Of a stretch of 8,762 bases of DNA, positions 1-7,101 are shown piece after piece. Below the pieces are notes generated by a model. That model searched no databases and had not been told where the DNA came from. It saw only the letters and a list, made by a program, of their open reading frames with translations. Both the position numbers and the translations under genes were made by a program. The number at the start of each line of letters is the position of its first letter. Position 1 is the first letter of the stretch. This stretch comes from Actinomycetota bacterium (GTDB lineage: Bacteria > Actinomycetota > Acidimicrobiia > Acidimicrobiales > SZUA-35), in contig JAQCHM010000119.1 of the NCBI GenBank assembly GCA_027730885.1, positions 1-8,762 of the forward strand, in the 5' to 3' direction.

Positions 1-1
1 G

Positions 2-1849
2 ACGGCGGGAGCCCTCGCCGTGCCGACGGAAGTCGATGAAGCCACGCTCACGCTGTTCCTCGGTCAGGAAACCGTCCGGGTGCTCGAAGCGGCCCGTGCC
101 GCCGCGCGCGAAATCGTTTCCCGCAGCGAAGCTGACGCTTCCGCCCGCACCGCCGCGCTCGACGAACGAGTGGCCGAGGTCGAAGCTGAACTCTTGCGTA
201 ACCAGACCGAGGCGGAGGCGAGTGTTGCTGCCCTCCGAGCCGCTGCCGAGGAAGAGGTGGCGAAGCTTCGGCTCGACGCCGAAGAGGCCACCAAGAGTCT
301 GCTTGACGTCGCCGGTCGCGAAGCAGTGCAGGCTCGGGAGTCGGCCCAAACGGACGCGGCCTCAATGCGCGCTGCCGCCGAGAAGGCGGCAACCGAGCTC
401 CGAAGCTCGGCTGAGGCCGACGCGGCCCGAGTCCGGCGCGAGGTCGAGACCGAAGCCGCGCAGGTCCGCAACGAGTCGGCCGCCGATGCGTTGGCTGCCC
501 AGGATTCGGCCCGTGAACAGGCCCGCCTGATGCTGCACGAAGCGCAGTCCGTGCGGGAGAAGGTCTTGGCCGATCTGGTCAAGCGGCGACGTGCCGGCCG
601 CCAGCAGCTCGATCAAGTGAAGGCGGCCCGCGATCGTCTGGCCCGGTCGTTGGCCGTCGTCCGCAAGGATCTGGACGAGGCGATGAGTGAGTTGGTGGCC
701 TCGGTGCCTGAGGCCCGCGCGGCGATGGAAGCGGTCGGACGTCGTGTGCCCGACTCGGTCGACGCCCGTAAGGCGGTCGCCCTGGCCGCTGAACTCGACA
801 GCGTACGTGATGGCGGGGCGCCCATCGTCGGCGTCCCGTCCCCCATTCCCGACATCGACGCGCTGTTCGACCGACTTCGCTCGGGCGACTCGGATCCGGA
901 CGCCTCGACCGACGTCGTCATTGAAGCGCCCGTCGCTGCCGAAGCCGCTCCGGCTGAACGGGACGCCCCTGTGGCCGACTCGGTCGAACTCGAACTCGGG
1001 CCAGACGTCGACTTGGTCGGAGTCGAGGATGCCGACGACGACATCGACGGGGTCGCCCTCATCGATGGCGAACCTGCGGGAAAAGAAGCGGTCTCGGCCG
1101 ACGCCATGGCCCAGGCGGCCCGCGACCGGGTGGCAACCTTCGAGCCGGTCGAGGTCGAGCCAGTCGAGGTCGAGCCGGCAGGCGTTGGGGTCGAGGAGGA
1201 CGGCATCGATCTTCCCGAAGCATTCTTCGAGCGCGACGTGACCATGACCCGATTCGGCCCTGACCTTCGCCGCCAGCTGAAGCGGGCGTTGGCCGATGAC
1301 CAGAGCTTGGTGCTCGACGGACTGCGACGAGTTCGCAACACGGTGACCGTCTCCGACCTTCCCGATACGAACGACGTCCTCGATGGCTATGCCGCGGCCT
1401 TCTCGGGACCCCTTCGTTCGGCGGCTGAGAACGGTGCGCGCGTCGTCGGTGGGAAGGTGAACACCAAGGCCATCGACGAGTTGATCGAGCGCGTCGCCCG
1501 TTCGCTGGCCGAACCGCTGCGTGAGCGGGTCGAACGGGCCATCGAACGAGCCGACGGCGACAAGACCGAAGTGCTCGATCCCATTCGGGCCCATTACCGC
1601 GATGCGCGTGCGGTCGAGTTGCCGGGCATCGCCGACGACGCATTGGCCGAGGCGTTCGCTCTGGGCGTCTATCACGGGCTCAAGGACGGCACCGCCCTGG
1701 TGTGGGTCCCCGATCCTCGTAGCGAGCCCGGGCCCGATTGTTTCGACAACACCCTGGCCGGCAAGATCAAGAAGCCGGCGCCGTTCCCCACCGGTCACAA
1801 GGCGCCGCTTGGATCGCCGGGTTGTCGCTGCCTCGTGCTGCGGGGCTGA
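2..1849 (+). CDS. DivIVA-like coiled-coil protein with Mu F-like Cys/His C-terminus (5' end cut by window)
   Basis: The frame is open to the left edge, so the true start is probably upstream; the first start inside the window is GTG at 20, used here as residue 1. Residues 1-245 are Ala/Glu/Arg-rich heptads that form a long coiled coil, in the style of actinobacterial DivIVA/Wag31-like proteins. The DivIVA lipid-binding domain itself would lie outside the window, so that label is inference. Residues 265-400 are acidic and probably disordered, with an EPVEV repeat. Residues 400-560 are helical. The last 40 residues contain the only three cysteines of the visible protein, C574, C602 and C604, plus H593. 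The pattern of PDC followed by GH and then a terminal CRC resembles the C-terminal motif of phage Mu F-like minor head proteins and could bind metal. A role in polar or envelope organisation is guessed from the coil only. The next gene begins 64 bases downstream on the same strand. Confidence 0.85.
   Translation, partial: TAGALAVPTEVDEATLTLFLGQETVRVLEAARAAAREIVSRSEADASARTAALDERVAEVEAELLRNQTEAEASVAALRAAAEEEVAKLRLDAEEATKSLLDVAGREAVQARESAQTDAASMRAAAEKAATELRSSAEADAARVRREVETEAAQVRNESAADALAAQDSAREQARLMLHEAQSVREKVLADLVKRRRAGRQQLDQVKAARDRLARSLAVVRKDLDEAMSELVASVPEARAAMEAVGRRVPDSVDARKAVALAAELDSVRDGGAPIVGVPSPIPDIDALFDRLRSGDSDPDASTDVVIEAPVAAEAAPAERDAPVADSVELELGPDVDLVGVEDADDDIDGVALIDGEPAGKEAVSADAMAQAARDRVATFEPVEVEPVEVEPAGVGVEEDGIDLPEAFFERDVTMTRFGPDLRRQLKRALADDQSLVLDGLRRVRNTVTVSDLPDTNDVLDGYAAAFSGPLRSAAENGARVVGGKVNTKAIDELIERVARSLAEPLRERVERAIERADGDKTEVLDPIRAHYRDARAVELPGIADDALAEAFALGVYHGLKDGTALVWVPDPRSEPGPDCFDNTLAGKIKKPAPFPTGHKAPLGSPGCRCLVLRG
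1142..1176 (+). repeat. Short in-frame tandem repeat encoding EPVEV units
   Basis: Two adjacent 15-base copies (1142-1156 and 1157-1171) differ by one base, and the start of a third copy follows. They encode Glu-Pro-Val-Glu-Val units in the acidic linker between the coiled coil and the C-terminal helical domain. This is a low-complexity spacer that could vary in length between strains. Confidence 0.7.
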
Positions 1850-1901
1850 ACACTCTCCGTTCGCCCAGGAGTTCGGCTGGCGCTCAACGTCGTGCCGGTT
1901 C

Positions 1902-1907
1902 CAGACT
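1902..1907 (+). promoter_or_regulatory. Possible -10 box for a leaderless hot-dog gene transcript
   Basis: CAGACT lies six bases before the ATG at 1914. It keeps the A and final T of the TANNNT pattern but lacks the first T. The spacing matches stronger boxes before other genes here. No -35 element is evident. It is weak alone and is supported mainly by the repeated spacing. Confidence 0.3.
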
Positions 1908-1913
1908 GACGAG

Positions 1914-2753
1914 ATGACCGACGGGACGAATCTGGACAGGCGAACGTCAGCCGTGACCGAGAGTGTGGCGATCGAGGATCCGCCCGAGATCCAGAAAGCG
2001 AACCCCATCCACGCCGAGGGGGCATCGGCCTACGGATACGAACGGCCGATCGTCGCCGGCCTGGCGAGCTACGGATGGGCCGCGGCCTCGCTGCTCGAGC
2101 TGTTTGGCGATGGGTGGCTCTCGGTCGGTTGGGCCGACATGGCCTTCCGCCGTCCGGTCTTCGCCGGCGACCGGCTGACGACGACTGCGACCTTGCTCGG
2201 TGACGGCACCTGTACCTACGGACAACGAAACGAGGCCGGGAAGGTGACCGTCGACGGTCGGGCCGGTGTCGGCATCGCCCCGTTCCATTCCGAGTGGCAG
2301 CTGCCGGAGACCAGAACGGCGCGGCCGCCGGTGGTCAGCGGCCCAGTGTTGCTGCCCGAGCAGGCCCCGGTCGACGAGGACTACCCGGCGATGGCGGTGA
2401 CGTTGACAGTGGCGTCCAATCGCACTTGGTGCGCCGGCCGTCTTGGTGATCTGCATCCTCGCTATCACGAGGGGGAGACGCCGGGCGCTCATCCGTCGTG
2501 GGTGCCGGGTCAGATGACGCCGCTGATCCGTCACAGCTATCGCTTCATCGCCGGTATCCACACCACTGGTCGGGTGCAGTACCTCCAGCCCATCTGCGCA
2601 CCGCGGACCATCACCGTCGCCGGTCGATGGATCGGCAACCAGATGCGGAAGGAGCGCTGGTGGTCAACCTCCGACGCCGTCTTCTGCGGCGAGGATGGCA
2701 CCGAGTTGGCCTACTGCCAGCAGTCACAGATCTTGCTGCCCCGCCTGGGCTAA
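1914..2753 (+). CDS. MaoC-like double hot-dog protein, probable acyl-CoA/acyl-ACP hydratase relative
   Basis: The protein has 279 residues. NPIH (30-33), then a run ending RPIVAGL (44-50), resembles the conserved motif of MaoC/R-specific enoyl-CoA hydratases (D-x-N-P-[IV]-H, then GF-x-RPI-x-HG). Those enzymes add water to trans-2-enoyl thioesters. The position of the catalytic Asp is Lys28 here, and only about 30 residues precede the motif, so the first hot dog looks short or altered. The second half (about 165-279) also reads as a hot-dog unit. It contains GDLHPRYH (178-185), possibly a second active-site-like motif, and a predicted strand region around GRVQYLQP (219-226). ATG 1914 is chosen because a -10-like box lies six bases upstream. 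GTG 1953 and GTG 1965 are in-frame alternatives, and no good Shine-Dalgarno precedes any of them. The same frame is open further upstream but there it is a shadow of the previous gene. Family assignment is fairly confident; substrate is unknown. Confidence 0.82.
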   Translation: MTDGTNLDRRTSAVTESVAIEDPPEIQKANPIHAEGASAYGYERPIVAGLASYGWAAASLLELFGDGWLSVGWADMAFRRPVFAGDRLTTTATLLGDGTCTYGQRNEAGKVTVDGRAGVGIAPFHSEWQLPETRTARPPVVSGPVLLPEQAPVDEDYPAMAVTLTVASNRTWCAGRLGDLHPRYHEGETPGAHPSWVPGQMTPLIRHSYRFIAGIHTTGRVQYLQPICAPRTITVAGRWIGNQMRKERWWSTSDAVFCGEDGTELAYCQQSQILLPRLG

Positions 2754-2771
2754 GTTCGAGCCGCGCCTCGT

Positions 2772-2777
2772 TAGGGT
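2772..2777 (+). promoter_or_regulatory. -10-like box (TAGGGT) before the MFS transporter
   Basis: TAGGGT fits the actinobacterial TANNNT -10 pattern. It sits in the 30-base gap after the hot-dog gene and ends six bases before GTG 2784, so transcription would start at or next to that GTG. No convincing -35 is visible. Confidence 0.45.
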
Positions 2778-2783
2778 GCCGCG

Positions 2784-4016
2784 GTGCAGGAGACGGCCGT
2801 GAGCATCAAGCAGCCAATCGGCCCCAAGCAGTTCATCGCCCTGCTGTCGATGGTCATGGCATTGCCGGCGGTCGGCATCGACCTGATGCTGCCGGCCTTC
2901 GACGACATGCGCCAGGCGTTCGGCCTGGCGCCCGATTCGAACGAAGTAGCTCGCATCGTCACGGCTTACTTCCTCGGCATGTCGCTCGCGCCGTTGCCCT
3001 ACGGGGCACTTGCCGACCGGATCGGACGCAAACCGGTGCTGTGGTTGAGCGGCACGGTGTACATGGTGGGCGCGATCGGCTCGGCGTTGGCTCCGTCGTT
3101 GGGGTTCATGCTCATCGCCCGGTTCGTCTGGGGACTCGGCGCGGCCGGCGGCCGAGTGGTGGCATTCGCCATCATCCGCGACACCCGTCAGGGCGAGGAG
3201 ATGGCCAAGACCATGTCCTACATCATGGGCGTGTTCGTCTTGGTGCCCATCATCGCTCCGTCCCTCGGCGCCATCATCATCGGTCTCGGGCCGTGGCGAG
3301 CTGTGTTCTGGGCGGCGGTCTTCTTCGCCGCCGTCGTGCTGGTCTGGTCACGGCGCCTCGACGAAACGTTGACGGTCTCCAGCCGTCGGCCCATGAGCTT
3401 CGCCACTGTGGGTGCCACCGCGAAACGCATGGTGCTCACGCCCGCCACCCTGGCCTCGACGTTGGCCGGCGGGGCGTTGATGGCGTCGATGGCCAGCTAC
3501 CTCGGCAGCTCACAGCTGATGATCTCGGAGATCTTCGGACGCGGGGCCGAGTTCCCGATCATCTTCGCCTCCGTCGCCCTGCTGCTGGGGGCGGCATCGT
3601 TCCTCAACGGTCGGCTGCTCGGGTCGCTCGGTCTGCGCCGCATCCTCCCGTTGGCTTCCCTGGTCTACGTCACCGCTGCCGGCCTGACGTTGATGGTCTC
3701 CTTCATCGCCGGCGGCGTGCCCAACTTCTGGGTGTTCATGCCGTTGGTGGCCGTCACCCTGGCCTGCCAGATGATCCTGTTGCCCAATCTCAACACCGTT
3801 GCCCTGGCGCCGATGGCCGACGCTGCAGGTACCGCCTCGGCCCTGGTTGCCACCTTCACCTCGGCGGTCGGGGCGTTGATCGGCGCCTTCATCGACGCGC
3901 AGATGCGGGCCTCGGTCACGCCGTTCGCTGCCGCGCTGACCAGCGCCGGACTGTTCGTCCTGGTGATGGTCTTGTGGGCCAACCGTCATTTGCGGCTCGA
4001 GGGTTCAGGGTTCTGA
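2784..4016 (+). CDS. Bcr/CflA-family major facilitator (DHA1) drug exporter
   Basis: This is a 410-residue, roughly 12-helix inner-membrane protein, a normal length for proton-coupled MFS efflux pumps. The first helix runs into a GIDLMLPAF motif, very like the IDMYLPAFP stretch of Bcr/CflA pumps. The loop after helix 2 carries the MFS motif A, GALADRIGRKPVL, at about 73-85. A GVFVLVPIIAPSLGAIII stretch at about 149-166, followed by GPWRAVFW, matches the family's motif C region. Two starts compete: GTG 2784, six bases after a TANNNT box (leaderless), and in-frame GTG 2799, preceded by AGGAGA at 2788-2793 with a five-base gap. The latter would give 405 residues starting MSIKQP. Bcr/CflA members export chloramphenicol, bicyclomycin, sulfonamides or small peptides; the actual substrate cannot be read from sequence. 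No local regulator gene is present. Confidence 0.9.
   Translation: MQETAVSIKQPIGPKQFIALLSMVMALPAVGIDLMLPAFDDMRQAFGLAPDSNEVARIVTAYFLGMSLAPLPYGALADRIGRKPVLWLSGTVYMVGAIGSALAPSLGFMLIARFVWGLGAAGGRVVAFAIIRDTRQGEEMAKTMSYIMGVFVLVPIIAPSLGAIIIGLGPWRAVFWAAVFFAAVVLVWSRRLDETLTVSSRRPMSFATVGATAKRMVLTPATLASTLAGGALMASMASYLGSSQLMISEIFGRGAEFPIIFASVALLLGAASFLNGRLLGSLGLRRILPLASLVYVTAAGLTLMVSFIAGGVPNFWVFMPLVAVTLACQMILLPNLNTVALAPMADAAGTASALVATFTSAVGALIGAFIDAQMRASVTPFAAALTSAGLFVLVMVLWANRHLRLEGSGF
2788..2793 (+). promoter_or_regulatory. Shine-Dalgarno supporting the alternative MFS start at GTG 2799
   Basis: AGGAGA ends five bases before GTG 2799, the ideal spacing. It lies inside the coding sequence if GTG 2784 is used. 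It makes the second GTG a credible main or additional start, shortening the protein by five residues. Confidence 0.5.
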
Positions 4017-4063
4017 ACAGCCAGTCCGATTTGACCCGAGCCTTGCCGCTTGGACGCAACCGG

Positions 4064-4069
4064 TAACCT
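4064..4069 (+). promoter_or_regulatory. -10-like box (TAACCT) for a leaderless UPF0182 transcript
   Basis: TAACCT fits TANNNT and ends eight bases before ATG 4078, within the 61-base gap after the MFS gene. A partial -35-like TTGCCG lies at 4043-4048 with a 15-base spacer, which is short. No Shine-Dalgarno is seen before the ATG, in keeping with a leaderless mRNA. Confidence 0.45.
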
Positions 4070-4077
4070 TCGCAGCG

Positions 4078-7032
4078 ATGCGCACGATCCGCCTTTCCCG
4101 GACGCCCCCTGCACGGATGGCGGTCCTCAGTCTGTTCGGGCTGATCGTCGTGCTCCTCTTGTCGGCGAATGGCATCGCCCGTATCTACACCGACCGGCTC
4201 TGGTTCGACGAGCTGGGGTTGGTCTCGGTGTGGAACAAGGTCGTCGGTACCCAACTCGCGCTCATCGCCTTCTTCGGGTTCTTGTTCTTCGCCTTGCTGT
4301 GGGGCAACCTCTACTTGGCGGACCGTCTTGCCCCTCCCTTCCGGGCGACCAACGAACCCGACGACGTGGTCGAACGGTTCCACGAGTCGGTCGCCCCACA
4401 TGCCGCGGCGATTCGGCTTGCCATCTCGGCGTTGTTCGGGTTGATTGCCGGGCTGAACTCGGCGGGACGCTGGACGACCTGGATGCTGTTCAACAACGGC
4501 GAGGACTTCGGTTGGCAGGACCCGATGTTCGGGCGCGACGCCGGCTACTACGTGTTCCGTCTGCCATTCTGGACCTTCCTGATCGACTGGGTGTTCGCGG
4601 CGCTGGTGTTCGTGTTGCTTCTCTCGCTCATTGCCCACTATCTCAACGGCGGCATCAGGGCCGCCGGTGCGATGAGCCCGACCGGAGACCGCGGCCAGAA
4701 CCCGCTCTTGGGGAATCCGGTGAAGCTCCACATCTCGGCTTTGCTCGCCGCGCTTGCCGCGGTCCGGGCGATGGCCTATTGGCATGATCGGTACGAACTC
4801 GTCACGTCCACCCGCGGCGGGTTCGTCGGGGCGTTGGCAACCGATGTCAACATCGTGCTGCCGGGCCTGAACGTGCTGACGGTGGTGTCGTTGTTCTGCG
4901 CTGCCCTGTTCGTCGCCAACCTGACCCGGCCCGGCTGGGGTCTGTCGGTCGCGGCCATCGGGTTGTGGGCCATCACCCATGTCGTCGTTGTCGGTATCTA
5001 CCCCGCGCTCTACCAACGCATCAACGTCGAGCCGGACCGTTTGGCCAACGAGACCCAGTACGTCGAGCGCAACATGGATGCCACCCGGTTCGCCTTCGGT
5101 CTCGACACCGAACAGCTCGAGTCGGTCAATTACGGGTACGAAGGATCGTTCTCGATCGACGACCTCTCCGATTGGTCCGATGTGATCGACGACATCGCAA
5201 TCGTCGATCCGCACCTCACCACCGCCCGGTTCGCCCGGAGCCAGGGCGAGCGTGAGTACTACGCATTCGGCGATCCGCTCGACGTCGATCGCTACGAGGT
5301 CGACGGCCAGCCCGAACCGGTCGTGCTGGCTGCCAGGGGGCTGAGCCTCGGCGCGGTGCCCAGCCGCACGTGGGAGAACCAGCACGTGGTCTACACCCAC
5401 GGCCACGGGGTGGTCATCGCCGCCGGCGACGAGGTCGAGGCGCGAGGGGAGCCGTCGTTTCTGTTGCGGGGTATCGGCTCCGGGCTCAAGCCGACCACCG
5501 ACGCTTTCGAAGTCGACGAGGTAGAGCCGTATCTCTACTACTCGGAGAACCTGCCCGGTTACGCCATCGTCGGCATCGACCGTGACGAGGTCGACTATCC
5601 GAAAGGCTCCGAGGCCTTGTTCGAAGCCACCTATCAGGGTGGTGGAGGGGTCCGGCTCGACTCGGCGCTGCGGCGGGCCGCCTACTCGGTTCGCTTCGGC
5701 GAGGTTCGTTTGTTCTTCTCCGACGCAATCACGGGCGATGTCCGCGTCATCTATCACCGCGACGTCGAGGAGCGGGTGCGCCAGGTGGCGCCGTTCCTCG
5801 ATTTCGACGCCGACCCGTACCCGGTGGTGGTGGACGGCGAGGTGACGTGGGTGCTCGACGGGTACACGTCGACCGACCGGTTCCCGTACGCTCAGGCGCC
5901 CAACTCGCAGAGCCTCGGTGCCGGATTCCGACAGGGCGAGAACTACGTGCGCAACTCGGTGAAGGCCACCGTCGACGCCTACGACGGCACGGTCACGATG
6001 TACGTCATCGAGGACGATCCGATCATCGAGGCCTGGGCCCGGGCCTTCCCGGACTTGTTCAAGCCAGGGTCCGAAGCGCCGCTCGGACTCCAGCGACACT
6101 ACCGCTACCCGGCGGATCTGTTCGAGGTGCAGACCGAGGTGTGGGCCACCTATCAGGTGTCGACCCCGGAGCAGCTGATCCAGGGAAACCTGGCGTGGAG
6201 CGTGGCCCGCAAACCGTTGGCTCGGGCGACGCTCACCGAGTCGCCGTCTGCGACGGTGGCGCCGACCACCAGCACCACCGTGTCGCCGTTGTCGCCGAAC
6301 TCGGCGCCCAGCTCCAGCCGACCGATTCTCATGCCACCCCAGTATCGGCTCACGCGTCTGCCGGGCGAGACGCAGACCGAGTTCGTGTTGCAACGGGCGT
6401 TCGTGCCTCGGTCGGGCGTCGAGGTCAACGCCGAGCGGTCCGAGATGACCGCGGTGATGGTGGCCCGATCCGACCCGGGGCACTACGGCGAGCTGATGCT
6501 GTATCGCTTACCGCCGGGGACCATTCCAGCTCCCGACTTGGTCGATCAGTTGATGCGAAACGAGGCGTCGGCCTTCATCACCGACGTTCGCAACTCGACC
6601 GTCGAGTTCGGTGAGATGCAGATCGTCCTGTTGGCCGACAGCGTCGTTTTCGTGCGACCGTTGTACCTCACGTCGAGCAGCGGAGGCGGTGCTCCGGAGC
6701 TGACCAGGATCCTTGCGGCCAACGGCGATCGCATCGCGATGGCATCGACGGTGGCGCAGGCCGTTGCCGAAGTGGCCGAACCGGCGGAGGATGACGGTGT
6801 GGCGACCTCGTCGCCGGGGTCACCCGAGGAGATCGAGCTCGAAGGGTTGAGCGTGAGTGGGTTGGTGGCAGTGGCCGACGAACTGTTGGCCCTAGCCGAC
6901 GCTGCGGCTCTCGGCGGCGACGCCCAGGGCGCCCTGTGGCTCCGAGCCGAGGCTCGGCGGGCCTTGGCGGTCTTGGACGAGCTGATCGGCGGGGACGGGG
7001 GCCCGCCCGAGACCGTGAGCGGCGAGGCCTGA
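4078..7032 (+). CDS. UPF0182 family (COG1615) large membrane protein
   Basis: The protein has 984 residues, the usual size for UPF0182 proteins such as mycobacterial Rv0064 and Rv3193c. About seven membrane helices fill the first third (roughly 14-34, 57-80, 111-128, 164-188, 217-234, 259-281, 287-308), and a large, probably extracytoplasmic domain follows. Family-typical stretches include DPMFGRDAGYYVFRLPF (148-164), YPALYQRINVEPDRL (308-322), WENQHVVYTHGHGVV (about 430-444) and, late in the protein, a segment ending in VRPLYL. A Ser/Thr/Pro-rich linker at about 721-749 splits the ectodomain before the LPGETQTEFVLQRAF region. The C-terminus (about 925-965) is a pair of Ala/Leu-rich helices. 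The biochemical function of the family is not established; a cell-envelope role is inferred from topology. ATG 4078 is chosen because a TANNNT box lies eight bases upstream and the first helix follows at once. msrA starts 38 bases downstream. Confidence 0.95.
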   Translation: MRTIRLSRTPPARMAVLSLFGLIVVLLLSANGIARIYTDRLWFDELGLVSVWNKVVGTQLALIAFFGFLFFALLWGNLYLADRLAPPFRATNEPDDVVERFHESVAPHAAAIRLAISALFGLIAGLNSAGRWTTWMLFNNGEDFGWQDPMFGRDAGYYVFRLPFWTFLIDWVFAALVFVLLLSLIAHYLNGGIRAAGAMSPTGDRGQNPLLGNPVKLHISALLAALAAVRAMAYWHDRYELVTSTRGGFVGALATDVNIVLPGLNVLTVVSLFCAALFVANLTRPGWGLSVAAIGLWAITHVVVVGIYPALYQRINVEPDRLANETQYVERNMDATRFAFGLDTEQLESVNYGYEGSFSIDDLSDWSDVIDDIAIVDPHLTTARFARSQGEREYYAFGDPLDVDRYEVDGQPEPVVLAARGLSLGAVPSRTWENQHVVYTHGHGVVIAAGDEVEARGEPSFLLRGIGSGLKPTTDAFEVDEVEPYLYYSENLPGYAIVGIDRDEVDYPKGSEALFEATYQGGGGVRLDSALRRAAYSVRFGEVRLFFSDAITGDVRVIYHRDVEERVRQVAPFLDFDADPYPVVVDGEVTWVLDGYTSTDRFPYAQAPNSQSLGAGFRQGENYVRNSVKATVDAYDGTVTMYVIEDDPIIEAWARAFPDLFKPGSEAPLGLQRHYRYPADLFEVQTEVWATYQVSTPEQLIQGNLAWSVARKPLARATLTESPSATVAPTTSTTVSPLSPNSAPSSSRPILMPPQYRLTRLPGETQTEFVLQRAFVPRSGVEVNAERSEMTAVMVARSDPGHYGELMLYRLPPGTIPAPDLVDQLMRNEASAFITDVRNSTVEFGEMQIVLLADSVVFVRPLYLTSSSGGGAPELTRILAANGDRIAMASTVAQAVAEVAEPAEDDGVATSSPGSPEEIELEGLSVSGLVAVADELLALADAAALGGDAQGALWLRAEARRALAVLDELIGGDGGPPETVSGEA

Positions 7033-7040
7033 CCTGCAGC

Positions 7041-7046
7041 AGGAGG
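7041..7046 (+). promoter_or_regulatory. Strong Shine-Dalgarno (AGGAGG) upstream of msrA
   Basis: AGGAGG is a perfect Shine-Dalgarno but poorly placed for msrA: 24 bases before ATG 7071 and 15 before the in-frame GTG 7062. It is well placed, with a four-base gap, for the out-of-frame GTG 7051, which opens a 16-codon reading frame. On a transcript starting at the TAGCGT promoter it would be absent from the mRNA, so it could act only on read-through from the UPF0182 gene. Confidence 0.5.
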
Positions 7047-7050
7047 GCGG

Positions 7051-7101
7051 GTGAAGGTAGCGTGTACGACATGTTCTTTCGTTCCAACGCCGCAGGTTTG
7101 A
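7051..7101 (+). CDS. Possible 16-residue small ORF overlapping the msrA start
   Basis: The frame starts GTG at 7051, four bases after AGGAGG, and ends TGA at 7099-7101, 28 bases inside msrA in another frame. It would encode a peptide beginning MKVACTTCSF, with a CxxC pair at residues 5 and 8. The only support is the Shine-Dalgarno quality and its position over the start of a thiol-redox enzyme gene. A chance frame is quite possible. If translated it could couple or limit msrA translation on read-through mRNA. Confidence 0.2.
   Translation: MKVACTTCSFVPTPQV
7058..7063 (+). promoter_or_regulatory. -10-like box (TAGCGT) for a leaderless msrA transcript
   Basis: TAGCGT fits TANNNT and ends seven bases before ATG 7071, the distance expected when transcription begins at the start codon. 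No good -35 is visible. Confidence 0.45.

Noticed and set aside
1700..1849. Prophage remnant suggested by the Mu F-like motif
   Set aside because: No terminase, portal, capsid, integrase or attachment repeat is present. The motif is fused in frame to a cellular-type coiled coil and the following genes are ordinary chromosomal ones.
1521..1913. Upstream extension of the hot-dog gene frame into the coiled-coil gene
   Set aside because: The extra 131 codons give an Arg/Ser/Pro-rich sequence typical of an out-of-frame shadow, and the overlap with the real gene is far too long.
362..2008. A 548-codon minus-strand open frame opposite the coiled-coil gene
   Set aside because: It runs across the end of one real gene and the start of the next, shows no motif, and mirrors the codon bias of the plus-strand gene.
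2498..4066. A 522-codon plus-strand frame overlapping the hot-dog and MFS genes
   Set aside because: It is an Arg/His-rich out-of-frame shadow. The overlapping frame encodes an unmistakable MFS transporter.
3916..6483. An 855-codon open frame on the minus strand opposite the MFS end and UPF0182 gene
   Set aside because: It is antisense to two clear genes, rich in Arg, His, Gly and Val without any recognisable domain, and is the kind of stop-free shadow that high third-position GC produces.
2784..7032. MFS transporter and UPF0182 gene as a two-component export system
   Set aside because: There is no known functional link between the families, and a separate promoter-like box precedes each; adjacency alone is not enough.
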